This document shows, in pieces, positions 47,999-58,464 of a stretch of 64,000 nt of DNA; position 1 is the first letter of the stretch; every line of letters starts with the position of its first letter. The notes beneath the pieces are model-generated. The model was not told the DNA's origin. It did not search any database and saw only the letters and a list, made by a program, of their open reading frames with translations. Origin of the DNA: Salinimonas profundi (GTDB lineage: Bacteria; Pseudomonadota; Gammaproteobacteria; Enterobacterales; Alteromonadaceae). Made by a program: the position numbers and the translations under genes. The DNA lies in NCBI RefSeq assembly GCF_014750655.1, contig NZ_JABBXD010000008.1, positions 62,001 through 126,000 of the forward strand. Direction: 5' to 3'.

Positions 47999-48874
47999 AT
48001 GCAAGAGCCTGTTACGCTCGAATGCGACGATGGCTATCGATTGTCTGCGACATTATTCAGACCGACTAAACCCCTGTGCGGAGCGATTGTTATAGCGCCG
48101 GCCACGGGCATCAGGCGTCAGTTTTACGCGCACTTTGCCACTTTTCTGGCAGATTATGGTTTTGCGGTACTGACTTTTGACAACCGTGGGATCGGTGAGT
48201 CAGTAAGTACATCCACAAGAAAAAGCGATGCTGATCTCATTGCGTGGGGCAAACTGGATATGCCAGCAGCACTTGATGCACTAGAAGAATTCTTTCCGGG
48301 TCAATCCTATTTCCTTGTCGGCCACAGTGCCGGCGGCCAGCTTATCGGTCTGATGAACAATGCTCATAAACTGAAAGCGTTTATTAATTTTGGCAGTTCC
48401 TCAGGCTCGCTGAGAAACATGCGTTTGCGCTACCGGCTGAAAGCGCATTTTTTCATGAATGTGTTTATTCCTGTTTCCAATTTTTTGTTTGGTCATACCA
48501 AATCAAACTGGGTCGGAATGGGTGAGCCCTTGCCCCGGGGTGTAGCACGCCAGTGGCGCCAGTGGTGTAACGGGCAGGGTTATGTGCAAACCAGTTTCGG
48601 GAAGGAAGTCACTGACCATTACTATTCCAGTCTTGCGGTTCCATCAAAATGGATCATTGCCAGTGACGACGCCATCGCCAATGAAGCCAACCTTAAGGAA
48701 ATGATTTCAGTTTACGAAGGCAGTAATGCAAGATATTGCGTGCTGTATCCTGCTGCGTTTGGTTTAGATGACATCGGGCATATGCGCTTTTTCTCCAGAA
48801 GCTCACAGCGTCTGTGGCCGCTGGTAACCAACTTTTTCGATGAACACCTGCAGCCAGCCGGCGGCACATTCTAG
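47999..48874 (+). CDS. Alpha/beta hydrolase
   Basis: 291 residues, no signal peptide. DNRGIGES (~61-68), nucleophile elbow VGHSAGGQLIG (Ser ~108), a late acidic residue in IIASDDAIAN (~223-231) and the catalytic His in DDIGHMRFF (~262). The family includes serine aminopeptidase/esterase-like enzymes. Substrate unknown. GAGG lies ahead of the ATG. Confidence 0.85.
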   Translation: MQEPVTLECDDGYRLSATLFRPTKPLCGAIVIAPATGIRRQFYAHFATFLADYGFAVLTFDNRGIGESVSTSTRKSDADLIAWGKLDMPAALDALEEFFPGQSYFLVGHSAGGQLIGLMNNAHKLKAFINFGSSSGSLRNMRLRYRLKAHFFMNVFIPVSNFLFGHTKSNWVGMGEPLPRGVARQWRQWCNGQGYVQTSFGKEVTDHYYSSLAVPSKWIIASDDAIANEANLKEMISVYEGSNARYCVLYPAAFGLDDIGHMRFFSRSSQRLWPLVTNFFDEHLQPAGGTF

Positions 48875-48922
48875 CTTATCGCTTCGCGCTACCTCACGAG
48901 CGCGTCAATCATACGCTGTTAC

Positions 48923-50236
48923 TTATAAACCCGATTCCATTGGCTTTTTAAATGCAGGCCAGCCTGTCGCGACCGATATAATACCAAACACCAGTAACAT
49001 CATGGGATACCAACAATACGCTGTGATGGACAACGGTGAAATTCCGGCAATGGCGGCGGCGGTTAACAGTTGTGGACTATAGGGCACCATCCCCTGACAG
49101 GCGCAGGAAAAAATATCAAGTAAACTGGCTACACGTCGTGGATCAGCGTGATACTCTTCCCCCAGATCCTTGGCGATAGGCCCGGCTGTGACAATCGCAA
49201 TGGTATTGTTGGCCGTGGTCAGGTCCAGAAATCCCACCAGAGACGCAATACTGAACTCTGCGCCACGCTTAGATTTTACCCTGCGCGTCAGCAGCTTGAT
49301 TAGCCACGCTATACCGCCATATACAGTCATCAGGGCAACGATACCGCCAATCGTTATTGCGATAAGAGCCAGGTTTTGCATCCAGCCCATACCGGTTTGA
49401 ATACTCGCAAACAGGCCAAATACATCAAAAGAACCATTGGTAAGTCCCACCAGCGCTGCAGCGCCAATACCGCTGGCCAGTACCAGTACGACATTCATTC
49501 CGGTCAGTGCGCACCCGATGATGATAACAAACGGTAACACGTTATACAGCGCATAACTTTTTTCATCCAGTGGTGGGGGCGTGCCTGTATCGACAAAAAA
49601 CAGCAGCGCGGCAGTAATGATTGCTGCCGGCGTTACCACCAGTAAATTTGCCTTAAATTTATCAGTGAGTCTGACATTCTGACTGCGGGTTGCTGCAATT
49701 GTGGTATCTGAAACAAATGAAAGATTATCGCCAAACATGGCCCCGGAAATCACAACTCCCATCAGTAAATGCGCCGATAGCCCAAGTGACTCAGCCAGTC
49801 CAACCCCGATTGGCGATAATGCTGTGATGGTGCCCATGGACGTGCCCATGGCAAAAGAAATAAAACAGCAGATAACAAACAACCCCGGCAATAGCAGCGA
49901 CTGCGGCACCCAGTTTAATGCCAGATTCACTGTCGCATCACGGGCACCAATATCAATGGTCAGGGAATAGAAAGCACCAGCCATTAAAAAAATGATTACC
50001 AGTAAGATAATATTACTGTTGCCACCGCCCTCGCAGAACAAATGTACTTTGTCGCTGATACTCAGTGATTTGCCTTTCGGCTGTAATAAGAGCGCGAAGC
50101 CTGCTGCCAGCATAAACCCCACCAATACAGGCATGGCTGTAATGTCGCTGGTAGCAACACCGGCGAAAATGATCAGGCCGACAAATACAAATATGGGTGT
50201 GATGCCCCAAACATTGGGGGCCGGTGAGGACTGCAT
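48923..50236 (-). CDS. NhaC-type Na+/H+ antiporter family protein
   Basis: 437 residues with about eleven membrane helices. FAMGTSMGTITALSPIGVGL (~129-148), GAMFGDNLSFVSDTTIAAT (~165-183) and DLTTANNTIAIVTAGPIAKD carry the conserved polar residues of the NhaC superfamily. It may exchange sodium for protons, or for an organic acid as in MleN. Convergent with the hydrolase gene. Confidence 0.88.
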   Translation of the reverse strand: MQSSPAPNVWGITPIFVFVGLIIFAGVATSDITAMPVLVGFMLAAGFALLLQPKGKSLSISDKVHLFCEGGGNSNIILLVIIFLMAGAFYSLTIDIGARDATVNLALNWVPQSLLLPGLFVICCFISFAMGTSMGTITALSPIGVGLAESLGLSAHLLMGVVISGAMFGDNLSFVSDTTIAATRSQNVRLTDKFKANLLVVTPAAIITAALLFFVDTGTPPPLDEKSYALYNVLPFVIIIGCALTGMNVVLVLASGIGAAALVGLTNGSFDVFGLFASIQTGMGWMQNLALIAITIGGIVALMTVYGGIAWLIKLLTRRVKSKRGAEFSIASLVGFLDLTTANNTIAIVTAGPIAKDLGEEYHADPRRVASLLDIFSCACQGMVPYSPQLLTAAAIAGISPLSITAYCWYPMMLLVFGIISVATGWPAFKKPMESGL

Positions 50237-50377
50237 GACGCGATTACCACATTAGAATGTAAAGACTTGGCGGGAGCGTAGCGCATTTAACTGGTGTTGC
50301 AAGCAAATACTTAGGCTAAAAAAGCGTAAAATATTCCTGAGAATCAGAGGGCAACCATCGGTTGCCCTGTTGCTATA

Positions 50378-51232
50378 TTATTTTAGGGCTTTATCAATAT
50401 CACTGGCTTTGTGGCGTTCTTTGAGTTGCGCCTCATCACCCCAGAAGCGATTGACGATAATGCCGTGCTTCACGGCTTTACGTTCTGCGATTTGTTTAGC
50501 CCAGCGCATCAGGTGTTCATATTCCTCGACCTGCAGGAATTCGGCCGCATTATACAGCTTGCCCAGCACAAGGTTGCCATACCATGGCCAGATCGCCATA
50601 TCAGCAATAGAGTATTCATCACCAGCCATGTACTCATTAAAAGATAAATGCTTATCCAGCACATCTAACTGGCGCTTGGTTTCCATAGTAAAACGGTCAA
50701 TAGGATACTTCATACTGTAAGGCGCATAGGCATAAAAGTGTCCGAACCCGCCACCAAGATAAGGCGCCGATCCAACCTGCCAGAATAACCAGTTATTGCA
50801 TTCTGCGCGGGCAATAGGATCTTCTGGTACAAAGCGTTCAAATTTTTCAGCCAGGTATTGAAGAATCGAGCCTGACTCAAATAATCTGATAGGCGGATTT
50901 TGACTGTGGTCCATCAGGGCGGGAATTTTTGAATTAGGGTTAACATTTACAAACCCGGTAGAAAACTGATCGCCGTCGCCGATAGAAATTGGCCAGGCAT
51001 CATAGTTGGCTTTTTTCTCACCGGCAGACAGTAATTCCTCCAGCATAATTGTGACTTTTTGCCCATTAGGTGTAGCCATTGAATAAAGCTGAAAGTCGTG
51101 GTCACCTACAGGTAAAGCCTGTTCATGGGTTGGACCGGAAGTGGGCCGGTTGGTTTTAGAAAACTGACTTCCGTCTTCCTTCTCCCATTTCCATACCTTC
51201 GGCGGTGTATAGCTCTCTTTTTCTTTGCTCAT
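50378..51232 (-). CDS. yghU: Glutathione S-transferase-like disulfide-bond oxidoreductase YghU
   Basis: 284 residues of the nu-class GST group, which reduces disulfides with two glutathiones. A ~50-residue N-terminal extension (MSKEKESYTPPKVWKWEKED) precedes the thioredoxin fold (LYSMATPNGQKVTIMLEEL, NPNSKIPAL, FESGSILQYLAEKF) and the all-helical domain (YSIADMAIWPWYGN). The ATG at 51232 has AGGAG upstream and matches the family start. A longer TTG-started frame is less likely. Confidence 0.94.
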   Translation of the reverse strand: MSKEKESYTPPKVWKWEKEDGSQFSKTNRPTSGPTHEQALPVGDHDFQLYSMATPNGQKVTIMLEELLSAGEKKANYDAWPISIGDGDQFSTGFVNVNPNSKIPALMDHSQNPPIRLFESGSILQYLAEKFERFVPEDPIARAECNNWLFWQVGSAPYLGGGFGHFYAYAPYSMKYPIDRFTMETKRQLDVLDKHLSFNEYMAGDEYSIADMAIWPWYGNLVLGKLYNAAEFLQVEEYEHLMRWAKQIAERKAVKHGIIVNRFWGDEAQLKERHKASDIDKALK

Positions 51233-51298
51233 GATAGCTCCTGATAATTGCAAATCATGGAGCTAAATACGCAGAAGCATCACTTTTGGTTGTCACAC

Positions 51299-51326
51299 AA
51301 AAAAGGCAGATGCCGATGCATCTGCC
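51299..51326 (-). terminator. Intrinsic terminator downstream of the DUF4382 gene
   Basis: On the minus strand a 9-bp GGCAGATGC/GCATCTGCC stem is followed by six T, about 45 bases past the DUF4382 stop. Confidence 0.85.
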
Positions 51327-51372
51327 TTTGTAGAATAAAAGGCGAGCCTTCCGTTGCCCGCAAACTGGTAGG

Positions 51373-52365
51373 CTAGTTAAAAGTCACTTCTGTGGTTTCA
51401 CCCACATTTACCTGTGTTTCTTCTACAGCCTGAAATTCAAAGTTTTCGTCTGTTTCTGGCTCATCCTGATAAGCCAGACAGCTGAATGCGACGGTATAGT
51501 TGCCAGCTGGCACATACCCGATGGTAAAGTCGTAGGTGTCTGCTGTTTCATCGTAAACAACATTGGCTACCGACAACGGGCGGATTTCTTCCGTTTGTGC
51601 ATCAGCATCATCGCCCAGCAGCGCAGGATCCAATTCGTTGCCTTCATACAGATAGACCGCATTGCCCTTGTTGGCATCAGCTTTAACCGAACACGCCTCA
51701 TCTGTGATGAGCGACATCGGGACACTGCCACTCAATGTGCCAACCGCATCATTACTGACCAAACGCACACCTCTTGGCTTTAAGAAAACCGCGTCTTTAC
51801 CCTGAGGGTTGACCAGACTTTTGCGCAAATCGAATTCAACGGTAAAAATCTGACTGGTTTCAGGTTGCGCCTCAAAACCATCAAGTTTTAGTTTATTGCT
51901 GGGCACTTCAAGGGGATACGTGCCGTCATCCATTACAATGAAGGAGTCTTCATCAATGACTAACCGCATCTGACCATATTCACCAGAAGGGATTTCCACG
52001 TCATCTACCAGATTGGCAAACTTATCACCCTGCAGCTCCAATAGATCGAACATTCGCGGGTTGCCGGAAGGGTCGGTGACATCGATAACGACAGGCTCAC
52101 CCTCGCCCACAAGTTCAACTTCGCTGAAATACACCACAACTTCAGACGCATTGTCGACAGGCGCATCAGAGACATTCAATGTAAAGTTAGTAATGAATTT
52201 CTCTTCTGGTGTAGCAGCATCATTATTCGCAGACCCTGTGTCATCGCTTCCGCCGCCTCCGCCGCACGCACTTAGCAGCGTGACTGAAGATAAACAGGCC
52301 AGCGTCAGTAATCCTTTTTTAAGGCGTGATGCAGTTGCAGACCGAACTGGTAATGGATACAGCAA
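51373..52365 (-). CDS. DUF4382-domain lipoprotein
   Basis: 330 residues with a lipoprotein signal (SVTLLSAC, Cys ~34) and a Gly/Asp-rich linker (GGGGGSDDTGSANN). The DUF4382 core (~58-200) has LNVSDAPVDNASEVVVYFSE followed by LLELQG and IPSGEYGQMRLVID. The C-terminal ~110 residues (ANVVYDETADTYDFTIGYVP, PAGNYTVAFSC) resemble a carboxypeptidase-regulatory-like beta domain. Very acidic, as expected for a marine surface protein. Role unknown. Confidence 0.85.
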   Translation of the reverse strand: MLYPLPVRSATASRLKKGLLTLACLSSVTLLSACGGGGGSDDTGSANNDAATPEEKFITNFTLNVSDAPVDNASEVVVYFSEVELVGEGEPVVIDVTDPSGNPRMFDLLELQGDKFANLVDDVEIPSGEYGQMRLVIDEDSFIVMDDGTYPLEVPSNKLKLDGFEAQPETSQIFTVEFDLRKSLVNPQGKDAVFLKPRGVRLVSNDAVGTLSGSVPMSLITDEACSVKADANKGNAVYLYEGNELDPALLGDDADAQTEEIRPLSVANVVYDETADTYDFTIGYVPAGNYTVAFSCLAYQDEPETDENFEFQAVEETQVNVGETTEVTFN

Positions 52366-52835
52366 ATCAATTTCCTCTTGTCAGTTCAAAACAGCTATCT
52401 GTAGATACACGACAACGAGATAGCGAATATACGACCTAGGTAGCGATAACCATGCCAAAGAGTAATAGTTAAATTAAATCATGGACTTAACGAGTATTAG
52501 AGACATGCAGTTCCTCGCTCAACGGTTTAAACGTTGCTGACCGGCAACACATCAGCAGGTCGAAACGCTATTGATGCAGATTCGTTCAAAAAGCAGTCTG
52601 CATACCAAGGCAGCCCGCTGATAGTTGCGCATGCGTTCAAAGGATGTGGCATATATCAGGAGAGACGGGCAGCGCACAAATTGGTTAAAGTGGCCGTTGA
52701 AAAGCGTCAGTCTGCCAATGTTGCCAGATACAGACGACGAGAATAATGAAAGGTAGCAGAACTAAGAAGCGGCCTGAAAAGTAAGCGTGTGCTTACCAAC
52801 CAATTCAGACCGCCAGGGGTTGAAGTTACAGCTTC
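52366..52835. other. Intergenic region without a supported gene
   Basis: 470 bases between the DUF4382 gene and maeA. The left half is A+T-rich and should hold the DUF4382 promoter. A plus-strand frame (52534-52746, TTG start) has a basic Lys/Arg-rich product but no ribosome site and no recognised motif. No hairpin with a T-run was found after maeA. Confidence 0.4.
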
Positions 52836-54527
52836 TTAAATGCTTACACGTTTGTAGGGGCGATATTCAGGACGCCAGAAGTTACGCTCTATACTGGACA
52901 TCAATGCTTCCTCGGTCATCTCAAGGGCCAGATCCTGCTCCATTGCCACTCTGGCAACCGCGTAAGCAATTTGTCTGCTTAAATCCGCAATTTGGGTAAG
53001 CGGAGGCAGCAATTCACCTGTTCCGGTGTTCGCCATCGGTGACGCTGAAGCCAGTGCATTACTGGCCGCCATCAGCATCTCATCGCTAATCAGGCGGGCT
53101 TTGCTTGCAATTACGCCCAGCCCAATCCCCGGGAAGATATAACTGTTGTTACATTGTGCGATGGGATAAGTCTTACCTTTATACTCAACAGGCTTAAACG
53201 GACTGCCTGTGGCAATTACCACTTCGCCCTCTGTCCACTCAATAACCTGCTCGGGTCTTGCTTCAACCTGACGTGAGGGATTACTCAGCGGAAAGATAAT
53301 CGGCAGTTCGCAGTTGAGCTTCATCGCTCTGACAACCTGTTCAGTGAATAGGCCTGGCTGACCGGATACACCAATTAGGACATCAGGCTTTGCACAGTTG
53401 ACCACATCAAGCAGCGAGGCATATTCACCTGAAAAGGTCCAGTCCCCAATCTGTGACATCGGCGTGGCAAGCTTTGCCTGGAAGTCCCGCAGGTTCTCCA
53501 TGCCTTCTGTCACCAAACCGTAACGATCAACCATAAAGACCTGTCGTCTGGCCTGTTCATCAGATAAGCCTTCGTGGCGCATTTGCTGAATCAACATTTC
53601 AGCAATACCGCAACCTGCAGAGCCTGCGCCGACAAACACGACATTTAAATCGGATAACTTTTGCTCTTTCATCCGGCATGCAGCCAGTATGGTGCCCAGG
53701 GTCACTGCGGCAGTACCCTGAATATCATCGTTGAAGCAGCAAATTTCATCGCGATAACGGTTTAGTAGCGGCATCGCATTAGGCTGGGCAAAATCCTCGA
53801 ACTGAATCATCACGTCGGGCCAGCGGCGTTTGACGGCCTTAATGAACATATCGATAAATTCATCATAATCCTGCTGTCCGATACGCGGGTGGCGAGCGCC
53901 CATGTACATAGGATCGTTAAGCAGTTTTTCGTTATTGGTACCCACATCCAGCATAACCGGCAATGTGTAAGCCGGGCTGATTCCGCCACAGGCGGTATAA
54001 AGCGATAGCTTACCAATGGGTATCCCCATACCACCAATACCCTGGTCGCCCAGACCAAGAATGCGCTCACCGTCGGTAACGACAATCACTTTCACTTTGC
54101 GTTTAGTGGCATTACGCACAATATCATCTAACTGATGACGCTCTTCCCAGGAGACAAACAAGCCGCGTGAAGAGCGGTAGATATCAGAGAACTGCTCGCA
54201 CGCATCGCCTACGGTAGGCGTGTAAATGATAGGCATCATCTCATCAATGTGACGCTGAACAAGGCGATAAAACAACGTTTCGTTATTATCCTGAATCGCG
54301 CGCAGATAGATGTGTTTGTTAAGCGGGTCATCAAACGTATTATATTGCATATACGCACGCTCAACCTGCTCCTCAATGGTTTCAAAGCGTGGCGGCAGCA
54401 ACCCGGTAAGGTTAAATGAAGCGCGCTCTCTGGCAGTAAATGCACTGCCCTTGTTCAGCAGTGGTGTTTCTAGCAATGAAGGCCCGGAATGGGGAATATA
54501 AAGATATCGGTTATCGTCTTGTGACAT
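52836..54527 (-). CDS. maeA: NAD-dependent malic enzyme
   Basis: Oxidative decarboxylation of malate to pyruvate. 563 residues, as in E. coli MaeA (565). [18 protein letters not shown] (~97-114), [18 protein letters not shown] (~148-165), the metal-binding FEDFAQPNA (~246) and [11 protein letters not shown] (~265), and the NAD fold [14 protein letters not shown] are all present. The ATG at 54527 has GGAAAG upstream; a longer frame exists but adds an unconserved start. Confidence 0.96.
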   Translation of the reverse strand: MSQDDNRYLYIPHSGPSLLETPLLNKGSAFTARERASFNLTGLLPPRFETIEEQVERAYMQYNTFDDPLNKHIYLRAIQDNNETLFYRLVQRHIDEMMPIIYTPTVGDACEQFSDIYRSSRGLFVSWEERHQLDDIVRNATKRKVKVIVVTDGERILGLGDQGIGGMGIPIGKLSLYTACGGISPAYTLPVMLDVGTNNEKLLNDPMYMGARHPRIGQQDYDEFIDMFIKAVKRRWPDVMIQFEDFAQPNAMPLLNRYRDEICCFNDDIQGTAAVTLGTILAACRMKEQKLSDLNVVFVGAGSAGCGIAEMLIQQMRHEGLSDEQARRQVFMVDRYGLVTEGMENLRDFQAKLATPMSQIGDWTFSGEYASLLDVVNCAKPDVLIGVSGQPGLFTEQVVRAMKLNCELPIIFPLSNPSRQVEARPEQVIEWTEGEVVIATGSPFKPVEYKGKTYPIAQCNNSYIFPGIGLGVIASKARLISDEMLMAASNALASASPMANTGTGELLPPLTQIADLSRQIAYAVARVAMEQDLALEMTEEALMSSIERNFWRPEYRPYKRVSI

Positions 54528-54589
54528 TTTCTTTCCGAATGTTAGTTCAGGCAACAACACATCTGAGCCAGCTCAGGTACAAAAGTGAA

Positions 54590-57256
54590 TTAAAATATTT
54601 CTTCTGGCTCAGGCGCGTTTTTCGTATCTTCTTGTGCAGGATCTACCACATCGTCGTCCCTTACATAGGATGACGGCTCAGTCCCTTTTTCGAAATACTC
54701 GAATAGTGTCGTATGGTCAGTGCGCCGGGTCAACTTTCCACTGGTACGATCAATGCGAACCCGGACAATATCTTCTGGTACCGGCAGCGCTTCTTCAGGC
54801 TTTCCTTCCAAGACGACTTTCATAAAGCGGATCCAGGCTGGCTGGGCGGCATGGGAGCCGCTTTCGCTGCCAATCATGGCATTACCAATCCAGTTGAACC
54901 GCTCAGGATTGCGATTAATAAGATTCTGATTGCGCGTGGCACGCCCCAAATTACGGTTCATGTCATCAAAGCCGACCCAGGCTGTAACCACCATATCTTT
55001 CTGGAATCCCGAGAACCAGGCATCTCTGGAATCGTTGGTGGTACCGGTTTTTCCGGCAAGATCATCACGCTGCAGCAGATTTTTCGCGCGCCACCCGGTT
55101 CCCATCCAGTACGTTTTCTTATTCCAGTTACCATTCGCCTGCACACCTGTGCGCATCATGTCCGCTACCAAAAATGCATTTTGTGCGCTGATAACCCGTG
55201 GGGCTGAGCGTTTGGGTGTTTCCATTTCAGATGCCCGCTGACTGGCCTCCAGCGCCATCGCCAATTGTGATTCCACATCCTGCTGTACTGATTCAATGCT
55301 TGGCTCATCACATTCATCACACGCCCAGACGGGATCTGCCTGCCACAGAACAGTATTTTGTTCATCCAGTACTCTGTCAATAAAGTGCGGCTTAACCAGA
55401 TACCCGCCGTTAGCGATGGTGGCAATGCCTCTGGCTACTTCCAGTGGAGTGTGTGAGCCGGAACCTAATGCCAGCGTCTCGTCACGGGGAATATCTTCAC
55501 GCTGAAAGCCAAAGCGCTCCAGATAAGTGGCAGTGTTGTCTAGCCCTACCCCACGCAGCAAGCGTACCGAGACCACGTTCTTAGACTTACCCAGCGCCAT
55601 ACGCATGCGAATAGGACCGTCGTATTCCGGTGGTGAGTTCTTAGGACGCCAGGCTACGCCTGTCGCCTGATTCCATTGATTAATTGGCGCATCGTTAATG
55701 ATTGACGCTGTGGTATAGCCATTATTGAGCGCTGCAGAATAAACAAAAGGTTTGATGTTCGAACCCACCTGACGCTTAGCCTGCGTTGCCCGGTTAAACT
55801 GGCTTTGATAGAAACTGTAACCGCCCACTACCGCCTGCACAGCGCCATTTTTTGGATTCAACGCTACCAGGGCACCGCTCACAGCAGGCATTTGCGCCAG
55901 ACGCCACTGCCCTTCCTGCTTGCGAATATAAATCACGGCACCTTCACGCAGAATATCGGCAGCCGACTCTGGCTCATCCCCCTGACGTGAATCCGTAATA
56001 TAGGGCCGGGCCCAATCAATATTTTCCCACGTAAGCGTGCGGTTAGTTGCATCTGCATCCAGCACATCAACAGATTGCTCATTGACCGCAAGTACGACAG
56101 CGGGAACCAGTGGCGCGATACGCTCTACATCGCCAAGCGCACTGAGCATTTGCTTGTCAGTCCAGTCGTCTCTGGTCTTCTGTGAGAGAGGCTCGGTTTC
56201 TTCCACATCAACTGTGACTTGTTGCTGCTCATCTGATGCAGCCATCTGTGAATCTGCTATCTCGTTTTTGTCAGGACGATTCCACAGGTAATCGATGGGT
56301 CCGCGATAGCCGTGGCGCTCATCATAATCGTGAAGGTTTCTTACCACTGCATCCTGGGCCGCCTGTTGAATATCTGAAGGCGCGGTGGCATACACCTGAT
56401 AACCGCCAGTTTCCGCCTCCTCCTTACCATACACCTCGACCATTTCGCTGTAGATTAGATCGGCAAGATACGGCGCGCTTATCTCTATCTCTGCGCCGTG
56501 TTTTTTGGCCGTTATTCCCTCATTAACAGCCTGGTCAAATTGCTGACGCGTAATAAGCTGCTCATCCAGCATTCGCAGTAATACAACGCGACGACGCGCT
56601 TTAGCGCGGTCGGGACGACTGATGGGATTAAGCACAGAAGGCGCTTTGGGTAAGCCCGCAATTGTAGCGATCTGTGCCAGATTCAGGTCCTGCAGAGACT
56701 TTCCGTAATATACCTGAGCAGCGGCACCGACACCGAACGCCCGATGGCCCAGTTCGACTTTATTGAGATACAGCTCAAGGATTTCCTCTTTAGATAAAAG
56801 CTGCTCCATGTGCCAGGCAATGAAAATTTCTTTTATCTTTCGGATATAGGTTTTTTCTCTGGTCAGGAAGAAGCCACGCGCCAACTGCATGGTCAGTGTA
56901 CTGGCACCTTGTTGTTTCTCTCCGGTAATGAGCAGATTCAGCGCGGCCCGACCGATCCCGATAGGATCAATGCCCGAATGCTGATAAAAACGGCTGTCCT
57001 CGGTGGCTAGCACCGCATCAATCATTTGCTGCGGAACGTCCTCAAGTTTTACCGGGATCCGCCGTTTAACACCATACTGAGAGATTAATTTGCCGTCCTG
57101 CGTGTAAATACGCATAGGCGTTTGCAACCGAACATCCTTCAGAACAGTGACGCTGGGCAAGTCTGGTTTGATATAAAAATAGATACCGATCAACGCGGCA
57201 GAGCCGACGATCGCACCGATAAAGATAAGAATTAACAGGGATTTTAGAAACTTCAC
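54590..57256 (-). CDS. mrcA: Penicillin-binding protein 1A
   Basis: Bifunctional glycosyltransferase/transpeptidase. 888 residues: membrane anchor (~8-29); GT51 domain with TEDSRFYQHSGID (~85-97), GASTLTMQLAR (~116-126) and KEEILELYLNKVELG; an OB-like insert (~300-430); transpeptidase motifs SNIKPFVY (SxxK, ~500), SKN (in GKSKNVVSV) and KTGTT (~735). The long insert with Gln/Glu-rich linkers is typical of PBP1A. Divergent from pilM, the conserved gammaproteobacterial context. Confidence 0.96.
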   Translation of the reverse strand: MKFLKSLLILIFIGAIVGSAALIGIYFYIKPDLPSVTVLKDVRLQTPMRIYTQDGKLISQYGVKRRIPVKLEDVPQQMIDAVLATEDSRFYQHSGIDPIGIGRAALNLLITGEKQQGASTLTMQLARGFFLTREKTYIRKIKEIFIAWHMEQLLSKEEILELYLNKVELGHRAFGVGAAAQVYYGKSLQDLNLAQIATIAGLPKAPSVLNPISRPDRAKARRRVVLLRMLDEQLITRQQFDQAVNEGITAKKHGAEIEISAPYLADLIYSEMVEVYGKEEAETGGYQVYATAPSDIQQAAQDAVVRNLHDYDERHGYRGPIDYLWNRPDKNEIADSQMAASDEQQQVTVDVEETEPLSQKTRDDWTDKQMLSALGDVERIAPLVPAVVLAVNEQSVDVLDADATNRTLTWENIDWARPYITDSRQGDEPESAADILREGAVIYIRKQEGQWRLAQMPAVSGALVALNPKNGAVQAVVGGYSFYQSQFNRATQAKRQVGSNIKPFVYSAALNNGYTTASIINDAPINQWNQATGVAWRPKNSPPEYDGPIRMRMALGKSKNVVSVRLLRGVGLDNTATYLERFGFQREDIPRDETLALGSGSHTPLEVARGIATIANGGYLVKPHFIDRVLDEQNTVLWQADPVWACDECDEPSIESVQQDVESQLAMALEASQRASEMETPKRSAPRVISAQNAFLVADMMRTGVQANGNWNKKTYWMGTGWRAKNLLQRDDLAGKTGTTNDSRDAWFSGFQKDMVVTAWVGFDDMNRNLGRATRNQNLINRNPERFNWIGNAMIGSESGSHAAQPAWIRFMKVVLEGKPEEALPVPEDIVRVRIDRTSGKLTRRTDHTTLFEYFEKGTEPSSYVRDDDVVDPAQEDTKNAPEPEEIF

Positions 57257-57399
57257 GGAGACTTCATTACCAAGGCCAAAATGCCCAATTGATTAATATT
57301 CTATACGTACGTGCTTTTATGAGAACCAAAATATTCAAAAAAAGTGCGTAAGATTCTAAATTAAAGCAGACCCCAAACTTTGGATCACCGGTTACTACC

Positions 57400-58464
57400 A
57401 TGAAATCGTTGTTTAGGAAAAAGATGCCGTCTATTGTGGGCCTTGATATAGGCACTCGTCAAATTAAAGCGGTACTAATTGAAAAATCCGGCGACCAGTA
57501 CAAACTGGCCGGTTTTGCCTGTGAGCTCATCAATAAAGAAGCATTCCAGGAACGTGAAATTCGTGATTTTGATGCGGTCGGCCTGGCGCTGAAAAAAGTG
57601 CAGAAGGCATTGAAAGTGAAAGGCAAGCAGGTGGCTATCGCCGTTTCTGGCAGCTCTGTTATAACCAAAGTTGTGCAGATGGAGCCCGATCAAAGTGACC
57701 TTGAGTTAGAAGGCCAGATTGAGATTGAGGCAGATAGTCTGATTCCTTACCCACTGGACGAAGTTTACCTCGACTTTGAAGAACTCGGCCCCAGCCAGAG
57801 CCATGCCGGAAAGGTCAATGTACTGCTTTCTGCAGCGCATAAAGACATGGTAGACAATCGCATCACGCTGGTACGCGAAGTCCCGTTTGAACCTAAAGTG
57901 GTGGATATTGAAGGGTACGCGCTGGGCAATGCGCTGACGCACTTCTATCCTGCTGAAGAGGACGAGCGCGTATGCTGTATGAATATCGGTGCCACCCTCC
58001 TACAGATGTGTGTCTGGCAAAACGGTGATGTGATTTATGCTAAAGAGCATAGCTTTGGTATGGGCATGCTGGTACAGGACATTTCTGTTATCCAGATGAT
58101 GGACAAAGAAGAAGCTGAGCGTCAGCTGCTGGATAAAACGCTGACCGGTAATTGGCAGGAAGAAACATTGCCTATTTTTACCGCTAATCTGGTACAGCAA
58201 ATCAACCGTGCTTTGCAGATGTACATGAGTACTTCGCACACTGAACGCCCTAAAAAGCTCTTGTTGTCAGGTGGTGGCGCGACACTGACCTCGCTGACGG
58301 ATGCTTTACAGCAAGACCTCGGGCTGGAAATAGAAGTTTTTGACCCTTTTGCAGGGATGCAGATCAGCGAAAAAATCGACCCACAACGTCTTAAGAGTGT
58401 CACCCCGCAGCTTGCAATTGCCGCAGGGTTGGCCAGCCGGAGTTTCGACACATGGCACATGTAA
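57400..58464 (+). CDS. pilM: Type IV pilus assembly protein PilM
   Basis: Cytosolic actin-like ATPase that docks to PilN and starts the alignment complex. 354 residues; phosphate-1 motif VGLDIGTRQIKAVLI (~13-27), the adenosine-site LLSGGGATLTSL near 292. Stop overlaps pilN start by 13 bases. Product is close to the standard length. Confidence 0.94.
   Translation: MKSLFRKKMPSIVGLDIGTRQIKAVLIEKSGDQYKLAGFACELINKEAFQEREIRDFDAVGLALKKVQKALKVKGKQVAIAVSGSSVITKVVQMEPDQSDLELEGQIEIEADSLIPYPLDEVYLDFEELGPSQSHAGKVNVLLSAAHKDMVDNRITLVREVPFEPKVVDIEGYALGNALTHFYPAEEDERVCCMNIGATLLQMCVWQNGDVIYAKEHSFGMGMLVQDISVIQMMDKEEAERQLLDKTLTGNWQEETLPIFTANLVQQINRALQMYMSTSHTERPKKLLLSGGGATLTSLTDALQQDLGLEIEVFDPFAGMQISEKIDPQRLKSVTPQLAIAAGLASRSFDTWHM

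Noticed and set aside
50349..50366. GGGCAACC/GGTTGCCC hairpin downstream of yghU as a terminator
   Set aside because: The stem is strong, but no T-run follows on the minus strand, so I do not call an intrinsic terminator.
52534..52746. Plus-strand TTG-started ORF of 70 codons
   Set aside because: No ribosome site, rare start codon, very basic product and no recognised similarity.
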